A stretch of DNA of 64,000 nucleotides from the NCBI GenBank assembly GCA_020226215.1, contig CM035227.1, positions 20,339,866 through 20,403,865 on the forward strand, in the 5' to 3' direction. Source of the stretch: Sindora glabra (Eukaryota; Streptophyta; Magnoliopsida; Fabales; Fabaceae). The translations under genes and the position numbers were made by a program. Shown here piece by piece: positions 13,001 to 23,900 of this stretch (positions within the stretch are counted from its first letter, which is position 1; every line of letters starts with the position of its first letter). The notes below the pieces were generated by a model. The model made no database searches. It had not been told where the DNA came from and was given only the letters and a program-made list of their open reading frames with translations.

Positions 13001-16000
13001 CTGGTTCCATAATATAGACTCTTATCTGTTATAACCAAATGATCTTGAAGGTTCAATTGCAACAAAGGATAAAACAAGAGGCAGAACAATTTCGGCAGTG
13101 GAAGGCTTCTAGAGAGAAGGAGCTGCTGCAAGTACGTCAGGCTTCCACTTCTCTCTCTTTCTTTTGGGTTTCTCTTTGCTCATCTATATTTTGTGTCAAT
13201 GATAGTTTAAGGTGATGAAAGTCAGCAATAGATGAGCTTCCCATTGTAAGGCATTACGTGTGGTTTAGTGGTGAAGGGCTTGGTTAGTATGCTAGAGATG
13301 TTATGTTGGACCCTCCCCCCATCAATGTACCAGAAAAAAGGCTGGGGGGGGGGGGGCGCGAAGACAAGTTTCCCATTGTGAAGTAGATGTTCCATTACCA
13401 ACTTAATGTTTCTCTAACAAACAAAAATAAGTAATAGATTTTTTAAATGCTTATATTGGAGTCTCCATACTGATGGTATGTTTTTCTCCAACGTTTTCAA
13501 AGAAGTGAAAGCTAGGTGATAGTAGCAGCCTAAAGGTCAGGGTCATTTTAGACCCACGCATACATATGCAGTCATTGCAACAATTTAGCCTTTATTGTTG
13601 ACTATGACTACTTGCATGCACATTATGCTCAGTTTACATCAAACTTGTATTGGATATACTGTGACTGCTTTCCATATGCTGTATTACTTCTTATTAATTT
13701 TATGTTTGTGAAATCAGTTACGGAAAGAGGGAAGGAGAAATGAATATGAAAGGCATAAGCTGCAAGCTTTAAATCAGCGCCAAAAATTGGTTAGTATTTC
13801 TAATTTGTTGGATAGCTCCCTTTTGTTAGTTGTAAGTCTTTTCCTAAGGAACCATGAACCAGGCAAGGTATAAAACGACTGTTAGATGGTGTCATTTCAG
13901 TCAAGCAATGTGAAAAAAAAAAAACACCAATCAAGTTAGAGAACGTGCAAGATGTAATTCTATCCAATAGATTTCTGGCAACCATTTCATTATCAACCAA
14001 AGACAGGAACTAATTAGGATAAACTAGTCAACTTCATGCATTTCGTATCAAATGTTGCTCTATTTTTTATATATTATCATCTCTTCTTTTAGAATATCAT
14101 TTAGAATTATTGCCACAAAAAAAAAAAAAAAAGAAAAAGAATATCATTTAGAATTAAATCATCATACATGATAGATGTATAATATTCATTAATGTCTCCC
14201 TGTGGAATATAGAATATTTAGGTTCAGTTTGGCATGACCTAAAACAACATTTTTCCTTGAATGTGAGGGAGATCTTTTTTCTTTTCTTCATTTTCATTGT
14301 GTAATTGTAAAAAGGAAATCAACTGAACATGTGATTTATTGTGTGTCATCATTATCCACACAGCCTGCATGATCTTTATAAGAAAAACAATAAATTGAAG
14401 AAAAATATGCTGTTAATTTTATTGTTGACTTTTGTGGTTGTCGTTAGTGATCAGAGACATAATAGCTTTTGAAGTTAAACAAATGCATCCTTTTATTCAG
14501 GTCCTTCAAAGAAAGACTGAAGAAGCTGCCATGGCCACCAAGAGGCTAAAGGAGTTGCTTGAAGCTCGTAAATCTTCCTCCCGAGACAATTCAGGTACTG
14601 ATTTGTTTTTAGTGGACTATACCATGTGCTTTTTGATGCGGAGGAAACTGAGGCTTGAATTTAATATATGGTATCTTCTCTCGTATGGGGCTTTGAAAAA
14701 GCAAATTACAGTTAACCATAGACTTCGAATTGATGTTCTCTTCAAATGCCTTTTGTAGAAGGGTCTGTCTTTTTTGTGAATAAATCGGGGTTCCAGGGCA
14801 TGGAATCTTTCATTTTGTTTGATTTCCTATTTCTTTTTTATTTTACAGTTACTACCAATGGAAGTGGAGCAAATGGGCAGGTAAATGATCTTTTACTTGC
14901 TCCTCTTAGATTGTTTTACAACTGAAGTGACAAAATAAATAAACTTGAGTCCCATCTTTAGAGCAATGAGAAATCCTTACAAAGATGGCTTGAACAAGAG
15001 CTAGAAGTCATGGTGAAGGAACATGAAGTCCGTTTTGAGTACGAGAAGCAGAGCCAAGTGTATGTAAAACATGTATTCACTCATTATTTTTGGACAATTG
15101 ATCTCTGGTGAAGTTTCTAATTATTGTGATGCAATCTTCAGGCGAGCTGCCCTTGCAGAAGAGTTAGCCATGCTGAAGCAAGTCAATGAGTTTGCTTCGA
15201 AGGGCCTCAGTCCTCCAAGGGGGAGAAATGGATTTGCTAGGTACGTTTTGGATAAACTAATTAAATTGGCATTTATTCTCCTCTTCCCTAATTGAAATCT
15301 CACAGTTTATAAATATGGCACAATGATAGATAGAGAAGAGAATCAAGAGATCTCTCTATTTCTGGTAGCTTTTTACGCTTACTCTAGTTTTCTCAGAGCA
15401 TCCTCCATGTCACCAAATGCAAGAATGGCCAGAATATTATCACTGGAGAACATGCTGAGTATATCATCCAATTCACTAGTAGCAATGGCTTCCCAACTTT
15501 CTGAGGCAGAAGAAAGGGAGCGGGCCTTCACTAATCGAGGACGCTGGAATCAGTTGCGCTCTATGGGAGAAGCCAAGAATTTGCTTCAATACATGTTAAA
15601 TTCCGGAGCCGAAGCTAGGTGCTTTAACTGAAAATACATATTTATTTTCTGGACTTTAAAGGAAATTTGCCCTTATATAATTCAGTAGATTGAGTTGCTA
15701 AATTTAAGATCTAAATTTATATTGTGTGTATATATATATATATATAATTCATTAAGTAGTGTAGAGGAGGTTCATTGATTTAAAAAAATATATACCTTCT
15801 CTCTCTTCGTAGTGGGAGACTAGTATATATGGCGTTGAATTTCAAGAATAAGTCCCTTTGTTTTCTGTAGGTGCCAAATGTGGGAAAAGGACATGGAAAT
15901 CAGAGAAATGAAGGATCAAATCAAGGAACTTGTAGGTCTATTGCGGCAGAGTGAAATGAAAAGAAAGGAAGTTGAGAAAGAGCTGAAATTGAGAGAGCAA

Positions 16001-16951
16001 GCTTTTGCAACCACATTGGCTACACCGCCTCCTGTAAGATTACATGTCACTTGATAGACTTTATTTTCTCAAAAATCGTGACAACATGTGGCCTTTAGAA
16101 CTAGCAAAAAGAAAAAAATGCAAAAAAAAAGGGGTTGTTTAGGAGGACATTTCAAAGTTTGAATTATGAATTTGAACTTCATTTGCCTCTTTGGAGCCTA
16201 TTTTAAAAGTTTCCAATCTTGTTAATATTGGAAGATGACAATTATTGTACTGTTGCATACTGTGTTATAATGAAATTGGATTTTTGAAAATTTTTAAGTA
16301 GCATTGCAAAGATACTGTTAGTTTGTCATGAATATCTCTTTTAATTGGGAATTTGTCAATATTTCCATGACTTGCCATGCTGCTATTATTATTTTTATAG
16401 TTGCTGTTAAAAATTTTGTTGTATTCTTTTTACCGGTTGTTGTCATCATCATGAATTTTGCTTCAATTGTTACTGTATAACTAATCATAACTCAAAATCA
16501 ACAGGGGAACTCTCCAAACTCATTGAAACACTTTGAAGGCATGAATGGACCGTTATCTCCCGTGTCTTTGCCAGCACCGAAACAGCTCAAATATAGCCCG
16601 GGGATTGCTAATGGCTTATCAAGAGAATCAGCAGCATTTATAGATCAGAGTAGAAAGGTAATTTATTTACCATATATCATGAAATTGGAATATAAATTCT
16701 TATTTGGACTAAGAATGTGAGATTTGCTGTCTATGCAGATGGTGCCCATCGGGCAGTTGTCAATGAAAAAACTTGCAATTGTAGGAGCATCTGGCAAGCT
16801 ATGGAGGTGGAAAAGAAGTCATCACCAGTGGCTATTACAATTCAAATGGAAGTGGCAGAAGCCATGGAGACTTTCAGAATTGATTCGACATAGTGATGAG
16901 ACAATCATGAGAGCAAAGCCACGTCCTCAGGCTTTGCCACATGTTATGTAA
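7013..16951 (+). CDS. FRA1: Kinesin-4 motor, FRA1/KIN-4A type (25 coding exons)
   Basis: Plus-end microtubule motor; Arabidopsis FRA1 carries wall-material vesicles along cortical microtubules and is needed for normal wall thickness and cellulose order. Exons: 7013-7129, 8014-8160, 8260-8409, 8541-8794, 9185-9372, 9455-9579, 10139-10175, 10712-10803, 10914-11021, 11305-11418, 11619-11706, 11845-11954, 12463-12561, 12636-12749, 12853-12969, 13051-13131, 13718-13789, 14501-14594, 14849-14880, 14962-15059, 15142-15240, 15397-15618, 15871-16033, 16505-16657, 16739-16951. All junctions are GT-AG and phases agree, giving 1028 residues, close to the usual FRA1 length of about 1030. Motor domain is at about 9-370: P-loop GQTGSGKT at 87-94, switch I SSRSHA near 222-227, switch II DLAGSE at 266-271. 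Long coiled coil at about 380-770; basic, Trp-rich C-terminus (LWRWKRSHHQW). Intact; start chosen from the conserved CCVKVAVHVRPL beginning. The tissue pattern cannot be read here. Confidence 0.96.
12158..12176. repeat. (AAT)n microsatellite in FRA1 intron
   Basis: A short AAT run lies in the intron between coding exons 12 and 13. Confidence 0.8.
13238..13379 (+). mobile_element. SINE-like retroposon with 10-bp target duplication, in FRA1 intron 16
   Basis: A roughly 122-bp insert (13248-13369) is flanked by perfect copies of ttcccattgt at 13238-13247 and 13370-13379. Its head reads GTGGTTTAGTGGTGAAGGGC, like a tRNA D-arm/A-box. About 30 bases further comes TGTTGGACCCTCCC, like a decayed B-box (GGTTCGACCC). 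A long G run (about 13344-13356) lies near the 3' end. A tRNA-like head plus a target duplication is the signature of a SINE. The family is not recognised. It lies about 340 bp upstream of the next exon. Confidence 0.6.
14091..14156 (+). mobile_element. Bare poly(A) insertion with 19-bp target duplication, in FRA1 intron 17
   Basis: The 19-base word agaatatcatttagaatta occurs at 14091-14109 and again, identical, at 14138-14156. Between them are only 28 bases: ttgccac followed by a nearly pure A run. This is what a severely 5'-truncated LINE- or SINE-driven insertion leaves behind. Replication slippage is less likely because the intervening A tract is not part of the repeated word. Confidence 0.6.
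15729..15746. repeat. (TA)n microsatellite in FRA1 intron 22
   Basis: A short TA run lies between coding exons 22 and 23. Confidence 0.8.
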
Positions 16952-18286
16952 TCCTTCTGTGATCAGCCAGCTACTGTCGTTTAGTATTCATTTTTTTGAC
17001 ATACAAGAATGATCCTTGACGCAGGGCATGGGAAAGATCGCAAGACAAAGTGCAGGTGGTAACATCAGTTTTTGGTCTTTCTTATAATGTCTTCCCTTAA
17101 ACCCTTATGCCATGAACATGATCTTCTTATAAACATACATCTTCCCTTATCCTTCTTTTGAGTGGATATCTACCCACTCTTTCTTCTATTTATTTTTCAA
17201 TTATTTATATCATGATTATCATTTACGTTTGACTCAATCATAAGTAAAGGCTCAATGATCTGACATTCCTCTTACTGTTGCCGCAGGGTGCAGTGTACTG
17301 TAAGTGGTTGCTGATGGTATATGCCTGAGTCTTGGATAAGTTTGTGCAAATCTCTTGGTATTTTGAAATAATCACCGCATATGGAGCATCTTCTTAAGTG
17401 TGTTGAAGTTTGCCGACAGATACCCAAATAATTACGGGAGAACTAGACAGGTGCATGCCTTGATGACTTGGTACACAAATAATCTTGGAAAAAGTAGTCT
17501 GTTCATACCAACAATTGTAGGAAAAAAATTGAAAAATACTTTATCATGTCTTGGAAATGCGTATCAAGGGTTTATTCCTTATTGTAATTTTTCATGGTCT
17601 TAATTGTGTATCCTTGTATCAATTATTGACTTCACTGTTAGGTTATATGCGATAGCATTGCTGTGTTACATAACAACAGAAAGAAGTTCATGTAGATGTC
17701 TTGTTTTCTAGGACGTCTTGCGTGTAAAGATATCAGTTATGTCGAAAGGGATTCTGCCATACGCATTGAACTATCCTTTTCGTTTTAGAATGATTATCTT
17801 CCTATATTGGCTCACTAGTATGTCCTTCATTTGGTCCCTCATTGCATAGCAGTTTCTCATTTGATTTTCATCTGAAGTTACCATTGACAACAAGCGTTGG
17901 AACCTTGGAGTTGGAGGTATTGGAGTGCAGAAAATCTCCAAATCGAATGGTTTGGGAAACTTGCGGTTCCAACTACTGGGCACTGCTAAATAACAGACTT
18001 TGGTACAAGATCAATCTTTTTTGCGTAAGGTTTGGGACAAGATCACCCAGTCTTCCCTGAGGACATGGACATGCCCACGTGAAAATCTTCTGGGCACCTC
18101 AATTGTACTATAGACTATAGAGGTTACTGAGTCGATGAAATTGAAGGATACAATAGCAATAATGTGTAGTTAGAACCCCTCCCCCACCCCCTAAAAAGGA
18201 AAAATTAGAAAAACCCCCAATTCTAACATTTTCTATCCATTTATTTATATGGTAAACTAGAAGAAAATAAAAATTTTTAAAAAATC
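16952..18286. other. 3' region of FRA1 and convergent intergenic gap
   Basis: Between the two tail-to-tail genes. The first part should hold the kinesin 3' UTR. A possible 3'-UTR intron runs from a GT at 17056 (after aaagtgcag) to an AG at 17286 (gccgcag). Open frames here (about 17400-17600 and 17840-18060) match no known protein. No RNA gene is seen. Confidence 0.5.
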
Positions 18287-21200
18287 TCAAGACATGGCAG
18301 TAGGTAGGTCCAATTCAGTGTCCTCTAATAATACAATGTCTTTGATTTCCTGCAACATTTTCAGGACCTGCCACATTGTGGGTCTCTGCTCGGGTGAGGT
18401 CAGGCTACAAGTGGTAGCCACCTCCAAAAGCATATCCATTCTATTGTCTTCACCACCATTGTCTTCCCTGATGGATCTCACCCAACTTAACATTTCACTT
18501 GGCGCTAAAACTGGATGCTCTGAAGGATATTTCCCAGTGAGAAGTTCTAGAAGCAAAATGCCATAGGCGTAAACATCGGCTTTGGGGCTTGGTTGATGAT
18601 TCGGATTGCGAGTTTCCGGTGCCCTGTATGCCGCTGAATCCCGGTCTTCTTCAAAGCAGGATGGGTTGACCAGCACGGACAGGCAGTAATCAGTGATGCA
18701 TGCCTCAAAATCGGGTCCCAGAAGAACATTAGAGGACTTGAGATTTCCATGTACTAATCTCCACGCTTGGTGGATGTAGGACAACCCTTGTGCTACGTCT
18801 TCTGCTATCTTCAAGCACGATGTCCAATGCAATGGTCTTGCCCTGCTTGATCTGGAACCTGCGTGTACCAAATTAACAATGGCTTCATTATAGCTGAACA
18901 CCATTTTATGTATCAATCAAAGCAAATTTGGAGAGAAATACTAGTTTGTCAACAGTATAGGATAGAAAGAAAAAAACATTAGTTTTTTGAATTGATTATA
19001 ATAGCTAATTATACTTCTAAATATCAATGAAGACACTTTAACGGGTAATGCCAGTTAATCACAGCTTAAGTCACTAGTTAATATATGATACAAATTGAAA
19101 ACTTATCTCACTTACTAATTTTTCATCCTCAAATTCTAGGATTACAGCTCAATGCATAGTCATTTACTCATTCACGGGGTCAATGTCACAAAATATTCTA
19201 GTTTATTGCTATTATTATATTACCATGAGAGGGGGGGGGGAGGTAGAATTAACCGGTCAGCTTGGGTTCCAGAGCCTGCCATGAATTAAAAACTACCGGT
19301 CAGGATACCGTCAACCACAACATATTTAATGGTATTGGCCAGTGTCCGTAGAGTCTGTACATTGGAACCAACAACCAAATCCCTACGTATACATTTTGAT
19401 TCTTCATGCCAAACTCCAGACTCGTACCCCTTTGGTAGCATGACCTAGTCAGAGTCATATCAATGCATTTGTCTATGTGATTATCTTATAACACTCATTT
19501 CAGCTCACAAACAGACAGCACCAAGAAAACTTCGACTGCTATAGACGCCACGACAACTAGAATGCGACAAGTAGTTATATAACAAGCCCTAGTCAATTCA
19601 TTAAGACCATTGCTGCAGCTTTGCTTAATTAACTACTGCTTTATTTATTTATCGACAAAGGCAAAAGCCTCATTTACTATGTTTAGTCAGCAGCAAGATT
19701 CTCGGTGCCGTGTCTAAAAACACAGATGCCATCAAATCTAAGAACAGAATCACCCACGTGAAAGGGAATTTCAAAGATTTTCCCCGCACCACATACTAAC
19801 ATAGCGTGTCTTCCCCTCATTAGCCAATTTATTACTAAATTGTTTTTATCAATCATTCACAATGAACCACACCGCAAACCCGGCAAACCGAGTCCACACC
19901 GATTAAATTGTCTCAATCCCAACCCAACTCACTGAGTTAGAAAGTGCCCAAAAATTTCAGAGATGAACGCATACCGTGAATGAGGGAGGAGAGACTGCCA
20001 TTAGGCTCGTAGTCATAGATAAGAAGCCTTTCTTCTTTTGCTTGAAAATACGCTCTCATTGGAACCAAATTCGGGTGCCGAAGCCCACCCACTGATTCCA
20101 TGTGCCTCTCGAACACTTCCTTCCCTGAGTCCGCCGCCATTTTAGTAGCATCAAGCCGCTTCACCGTCACGATCAAACGGTTGTCCAACACTGCCTTGTA
20201 CGTCGTACCTAAGGAACCTCTTCCCAACAGCTCAGCAGAGGCTCTCATCAGCTGATCCAGCGTATATAGCTGAGCCTCCCCCGCACAGAATGTTAAACTC
20301 CCGCTCTTCGCTACTTGCATTGTCTGCACTCTCTTCACCTTCTCCTCCAGTTCCTTCTCTTGCTCCATTTGCATTGCGGCGGCGGCCTCGGCGGCTGCCA
20401 TTGCATCTGAAGCCGCTATAGGCCCTGATATGTCCTTCTTGTTCCTCTGTTTCCTAATGGCGACTACAAAACAGACCAGGGACCCGATAAGTACGCAAAC
20501 CCCAGTTGCGAACCCAATAACTACCACGGTTCTGTTGTGTTTTTCCTTGTAAGGTTGGTGGATCAGCCCGTGAACGCCATGGAATTGCACGCTCTGCCCT
20601 AGCGCCACCGTGGGCGGCGGTGCTTCAGAAACTGGCGCCGTTGACCCGAAAAACGGAGCGCTTGGGTGGCATTCTGTGTGAATGATTTCACCGCAAAGAC
20701 CTGGGTTGGAGGAGAACGAGGATGGCCCAAACCGGCTCAGAGTCGGAGTGACCGGAATGGCGCCGGTGAGATTGTTACCGGAGACGTCAAAGGTTCGTAA
20801 AACAGACTGGTTGAAGGGAGGAATGGTTCCATTGAATTTATTCCAACCGAGACGAAGATAGTACAACCGGTTTAGCTTGGCGAACCAAGAAGGAATCGGC
20901 CCAGAGAAATTGTTATGAGATAAATCCAAGGTACGAAGCCTATGAAGAGAGACGATTGAAGGAGGAAAAGTACCTGCGAAGAAATTGTTATCAAGATAGA
21001 GGCTTTTCAGGTTGACGAGGCCGGAGAGATCGGGGACAGGTCCATAGAGGGAATTGTTCTGCAAACTCAGGACTCGAAGCTGGTCGAGACGGGACAGAGT
21101 ATCCGGAGCAAAAAGCCCACCAAGATCTAAACTTTGAAGAACCAAGCGAACTACTTTTTGTCCATTGCACTGGACGCCTTGCCATTCGCAGAAACGGGCG

Positions 21201-21427
21201 CCAGAAGTGTTCGGAGTGAAGTATAGGCAGTTTTTGAGGTCTGCTTTGGATTTGAAAGCTAGTAATGCAAGAGCATCAGAGGGTAACAGTGAGCGGAATG
21301 CAGGTGGATGTTGATTCAGTACAGGCCTAGATGATTCAACTGAAGAACAGAATATTAGCAAGAAACATGCATTTGAGAGAAATAGCAGCAATTGTTGAAG
21401 GTGGTGTTGCTTTCTTTTCGGCAGCAT
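18287..21427 (-). CDS. LRR receptor-like pseudokinase, At5g67200 type
   Basis: Plasma-membrane LRR-III receptor-like protein; relatives act as kinase-dead co-receptors or scaffolds, and the ligand is unknown. Coding exons 21427-19975 and 18858-18287 join at GT-AG (intron 19974-18859) into 674 residues, close to the 669 of At5g67200. Order: signal peptide about 12-31; LRR N-cap about 48-88 with the CEWQGVQC cysteines; about five LRRs at 93-230; paired-cysteine cap near 245-253; membrane segment about 300-323 followed by RKQRNKK; Ala-rich stretch 338-351; kinase-like domain about 395-660. The ATP-lysine is kept (TVK, K423) and the loop GRGSLG is present, but HGN (521-523) stands where HRD is expected and DYC (541-543) where DFG is expected, so catalysis is unlikely. 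The frame is open upstream to an in-frame ATG at 21730; 21427 was preferred because it leads straight into the signal peptide. Confidence 0.93.
19229..19244. repeat. Poly(G) tract in receptor-kinase intron
   Basis: A run of about ten or more G on the + strand lies inside the single intron of the receptor pseudokinase. Such runs are prone to length error in assembly. Confidence 0.7.
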
Positions 21428-21719
21428 TCTTGAAGAGGTCCCTACAAGGGAAAATTTTAGCCGCCAGCAATATAAATCTCTCGGTAGGCTTGAGATTCTA
21501 GCAGAGCAAAGAGAGAGAGAGAGAGGAGGGAGGGGGTATGGTATGGGAGGGAAGAGCAAGCAGTACATGACAAAAGCATACAGAGTGAATAGGCAGAGGA
21601 GCTGTCTCTCTGCGTAGGTCAGAATCACGTGAAGGTAAGGCTCGAAGAGTGAGTGAGGACTGACGGGGAGGAAAGGTGAACCTATTATCTGAATTGCATA
21701 ATAAAATAACTGAAGAATG
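21428..21719 (-). promoter_or_regulatory. 5' leader and remaining proximal promoter of the receptor pseudokinase
   Basis: Read on the - strand, this region is strongly CT-rich, with a (CT)n run at about 21505-21530. This is typical of a plant leader or a GAGA/CT-rich promoter patch. It is only about 290 bp long because an inverted-repeat element begins at 21720, so sequence farther upstream has been displaced by 2.2 kb. Confidence 0.5.
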
Positions 21720-22193
21720 AGGACTTCCATGCCCCAGACGCATTCGGGGGATGGGAACCCCAGACAGATGGCTGATTATTGGACTTTCTTTTCTGGTGAA
21801 TACTATACATCTAACACAGAGTGTTATTTCTCTTGGTCAAATAAGTGGTTGCGTCAGATGTTTCAAATCTGACTTTTTTAAGGGCGGGTTGATTTTTTTT
21901 ATACTTTTTTATTTTGTTTAAGCAAAAATCGAGATTACATCAGGTTTCGTTTTTTAGGCAATTTTTTTTATTGAATTTCAATGTAATTATTTTTTTAAAT
22001 AATGATAGTTAATAAATAATTTTTTATAATTTTAATATCAAAACAAAAATACGACAATCTTACAAATTAATAAGAAGCTATCATAGAGGATTTAAATAAA
22101 AAATTATTATTTATTTATTTATTTACACCTTGTAATAGAATTAACTTAATTTAATAATGTGAATGCTATATTTTTTTATTTTAATGATTCTTA
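21720..22193 (+). repeat. Left terminal inverted repeat
   Basis: This arm lies nearest the receptor-kinase gene. It starts aggacttccat and ends around atgattcttaa. Its tip has a decayed palindrome of the kind that is perfect in the other arm. Confidence 0.85.
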
Positions 22194-23430
22194 ATACAAA
22201 TAAACGCTATATTTCCTTAAAAAAATATGAAAATGGTGCCATTAAGGCATTATCAAAAATAATTGTAAAAATAAAAATTTTACGTTAAATATTTTCTAGT
22301 ACTTATACTGTGGATATTGATACCTAATAAAATAATTAAAAAAATAAGACACATTACTTATATGGTAAATGTTTTTCAATTCAACCATTTAATTTTAAAC
22401 ACTAGTGGGACTTGATAGTAAATATTTTAAATTAATATTATATAATTAATTATTATAAGATTATTTAATGAATGTTATATTATTGAATGATTAATTTAAT
22501 ACTATAAATGTGAAATTGTAATTTACATTATTCTTTTATTATGCTTTATGGATCCTTATAAAAATATAAATTTTATCCTCATTTATTAAAATAAGATTTA
22601 TTAATTCAAATAAGATTAAATTTTAAAATAATTATTTATTTAAATGTAATTATAATTATTTATTATTTATTATTGTACAAAGTTAGAAAATTATAATTTA
22701 AGTACTAACTCTCGCTGGTTACATTAAATTAGAGAGTACAAAAATCACTAAAATAGTTCATCCAATTTTAATGTACTAAAATAGTTCATCCACTTAAATT
22801 GCTATTTTTACAATTAATAACCTAATTAATAGCATTGAGGAAACTCAATTTTTATGATTTTATGGAAAAAAATTCACTCTTCCTATGATGGGATAGAAAA
22901 ATTTACTGAAAAAAATGGATTTAAGAAGTTACTAAAAAAAATTAATAAAAAACTTCGAATCTAGAATTTGGTATTAATAAATGAAAAACATGAACTAATC
23001 ATTTTCTAACTCTTTGGGTCACTTTTTTATACTAATATTGCAAATTCTTAATATTCAAAGCTACCTAGGACAGTATAAGCAGGAAAGTTAATTTAAAATA
23101 AAAAATTATTGAATAAGATAAATAAAAATATATTTCTGTACCTCAAATACTATATGATCATAAGAATCAATTTCATCAATAAAGTTATAGTTTATATACG
23201 TAATTTTGAATTAAGGTTAAAAGTTAGACCTGAATATTATCTTTTATGAATCTTAGGAGATACAACTACAAAAACAAAATGAACGTTAAACTGCACATTC
23301 TAACAGGAAAGTAAGTTTAAGCAGTTATTTTAGTGTTATGGTTAATTCTTAAGAGTTTTAAAAATATATGTAACTCTTCTATTAGCTCTATAATACAAAG
23401 CAAACTTCTCTAACACCATCAGGCATTACG

Positions 23431-23900
23431 TTAAGAGTCATTGGAATAAAAAATATAATATTTACATTATTAAATTAAGCTAATTCTATTACAAGGTATA
23501 AATAAATAAATAATAATTTTTTATTTAAATCCTTTATGATAACTTTTTATTAATTTGTAAGATTGAAGTATTTTTATTTTGATATTGAAATTATTAAAAA
23601 ATTATTTATTAACCATCATTTTTTTTTAAAATAATTACATTGAAATTCAATAAAAAATTACCTAAAAAACGAAACCTAATGTAGCTGCAGTTTTTGCTTA
23701 AACAAAATAAAGAAGTACAAAAGAAATAAACCGATCCTTAAAAAAGTCAAATTTAAAATATCTGACGTAACCACTTATTTGACTAAGGGAAATAATATTC
23801 CTGCGTTAGATGTACGGTATTTGCTAGAAAGTAAAGGCCAATAATCGCCCATCTGTCCGGGGTTTTCATCCCCCAGATGCGTCTGGGGGATGGAAGTCCT
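23431..23900 (-). repeat. Right terminal inverted repeat, with a perfect palindromic tip
   Basis: This is the reverse complement of the left arm, with substitutions and small indels. Near its outer end, catcccccaga (23867-23877) and tctgggggatg (23882-23892) form a perfect 11-bp stem with a 4-base loop. Confidence 0.85.

Larger units (their letters stand above)
21720..23900. mobile_element. 2.2-kb element with ~470-bp terminal inverted repeats (non-autonomous transposon)
   Basis: The sequence from 21720 (aggacttccat...) to about 22193 is repeated in reverse complement from 23900 back to about 23431. The two arms show the same words in the same order, for example caaataagtggtt, attttgtttaagcaaaaa, aggtttcgttttttagg, ttgaatttcaatgtaatta, ggatttaaataaaaaattatta and ccttgtaatagaatta. 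The roughly 1.24 kb interior is AT-rich with no coding frame, so it would need a transposase from elsewhere. Long inverted repeats suggest a Mutator-like or foldback element. No target duplication was seen, so the class is uncertain. Confidence 0.8.
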
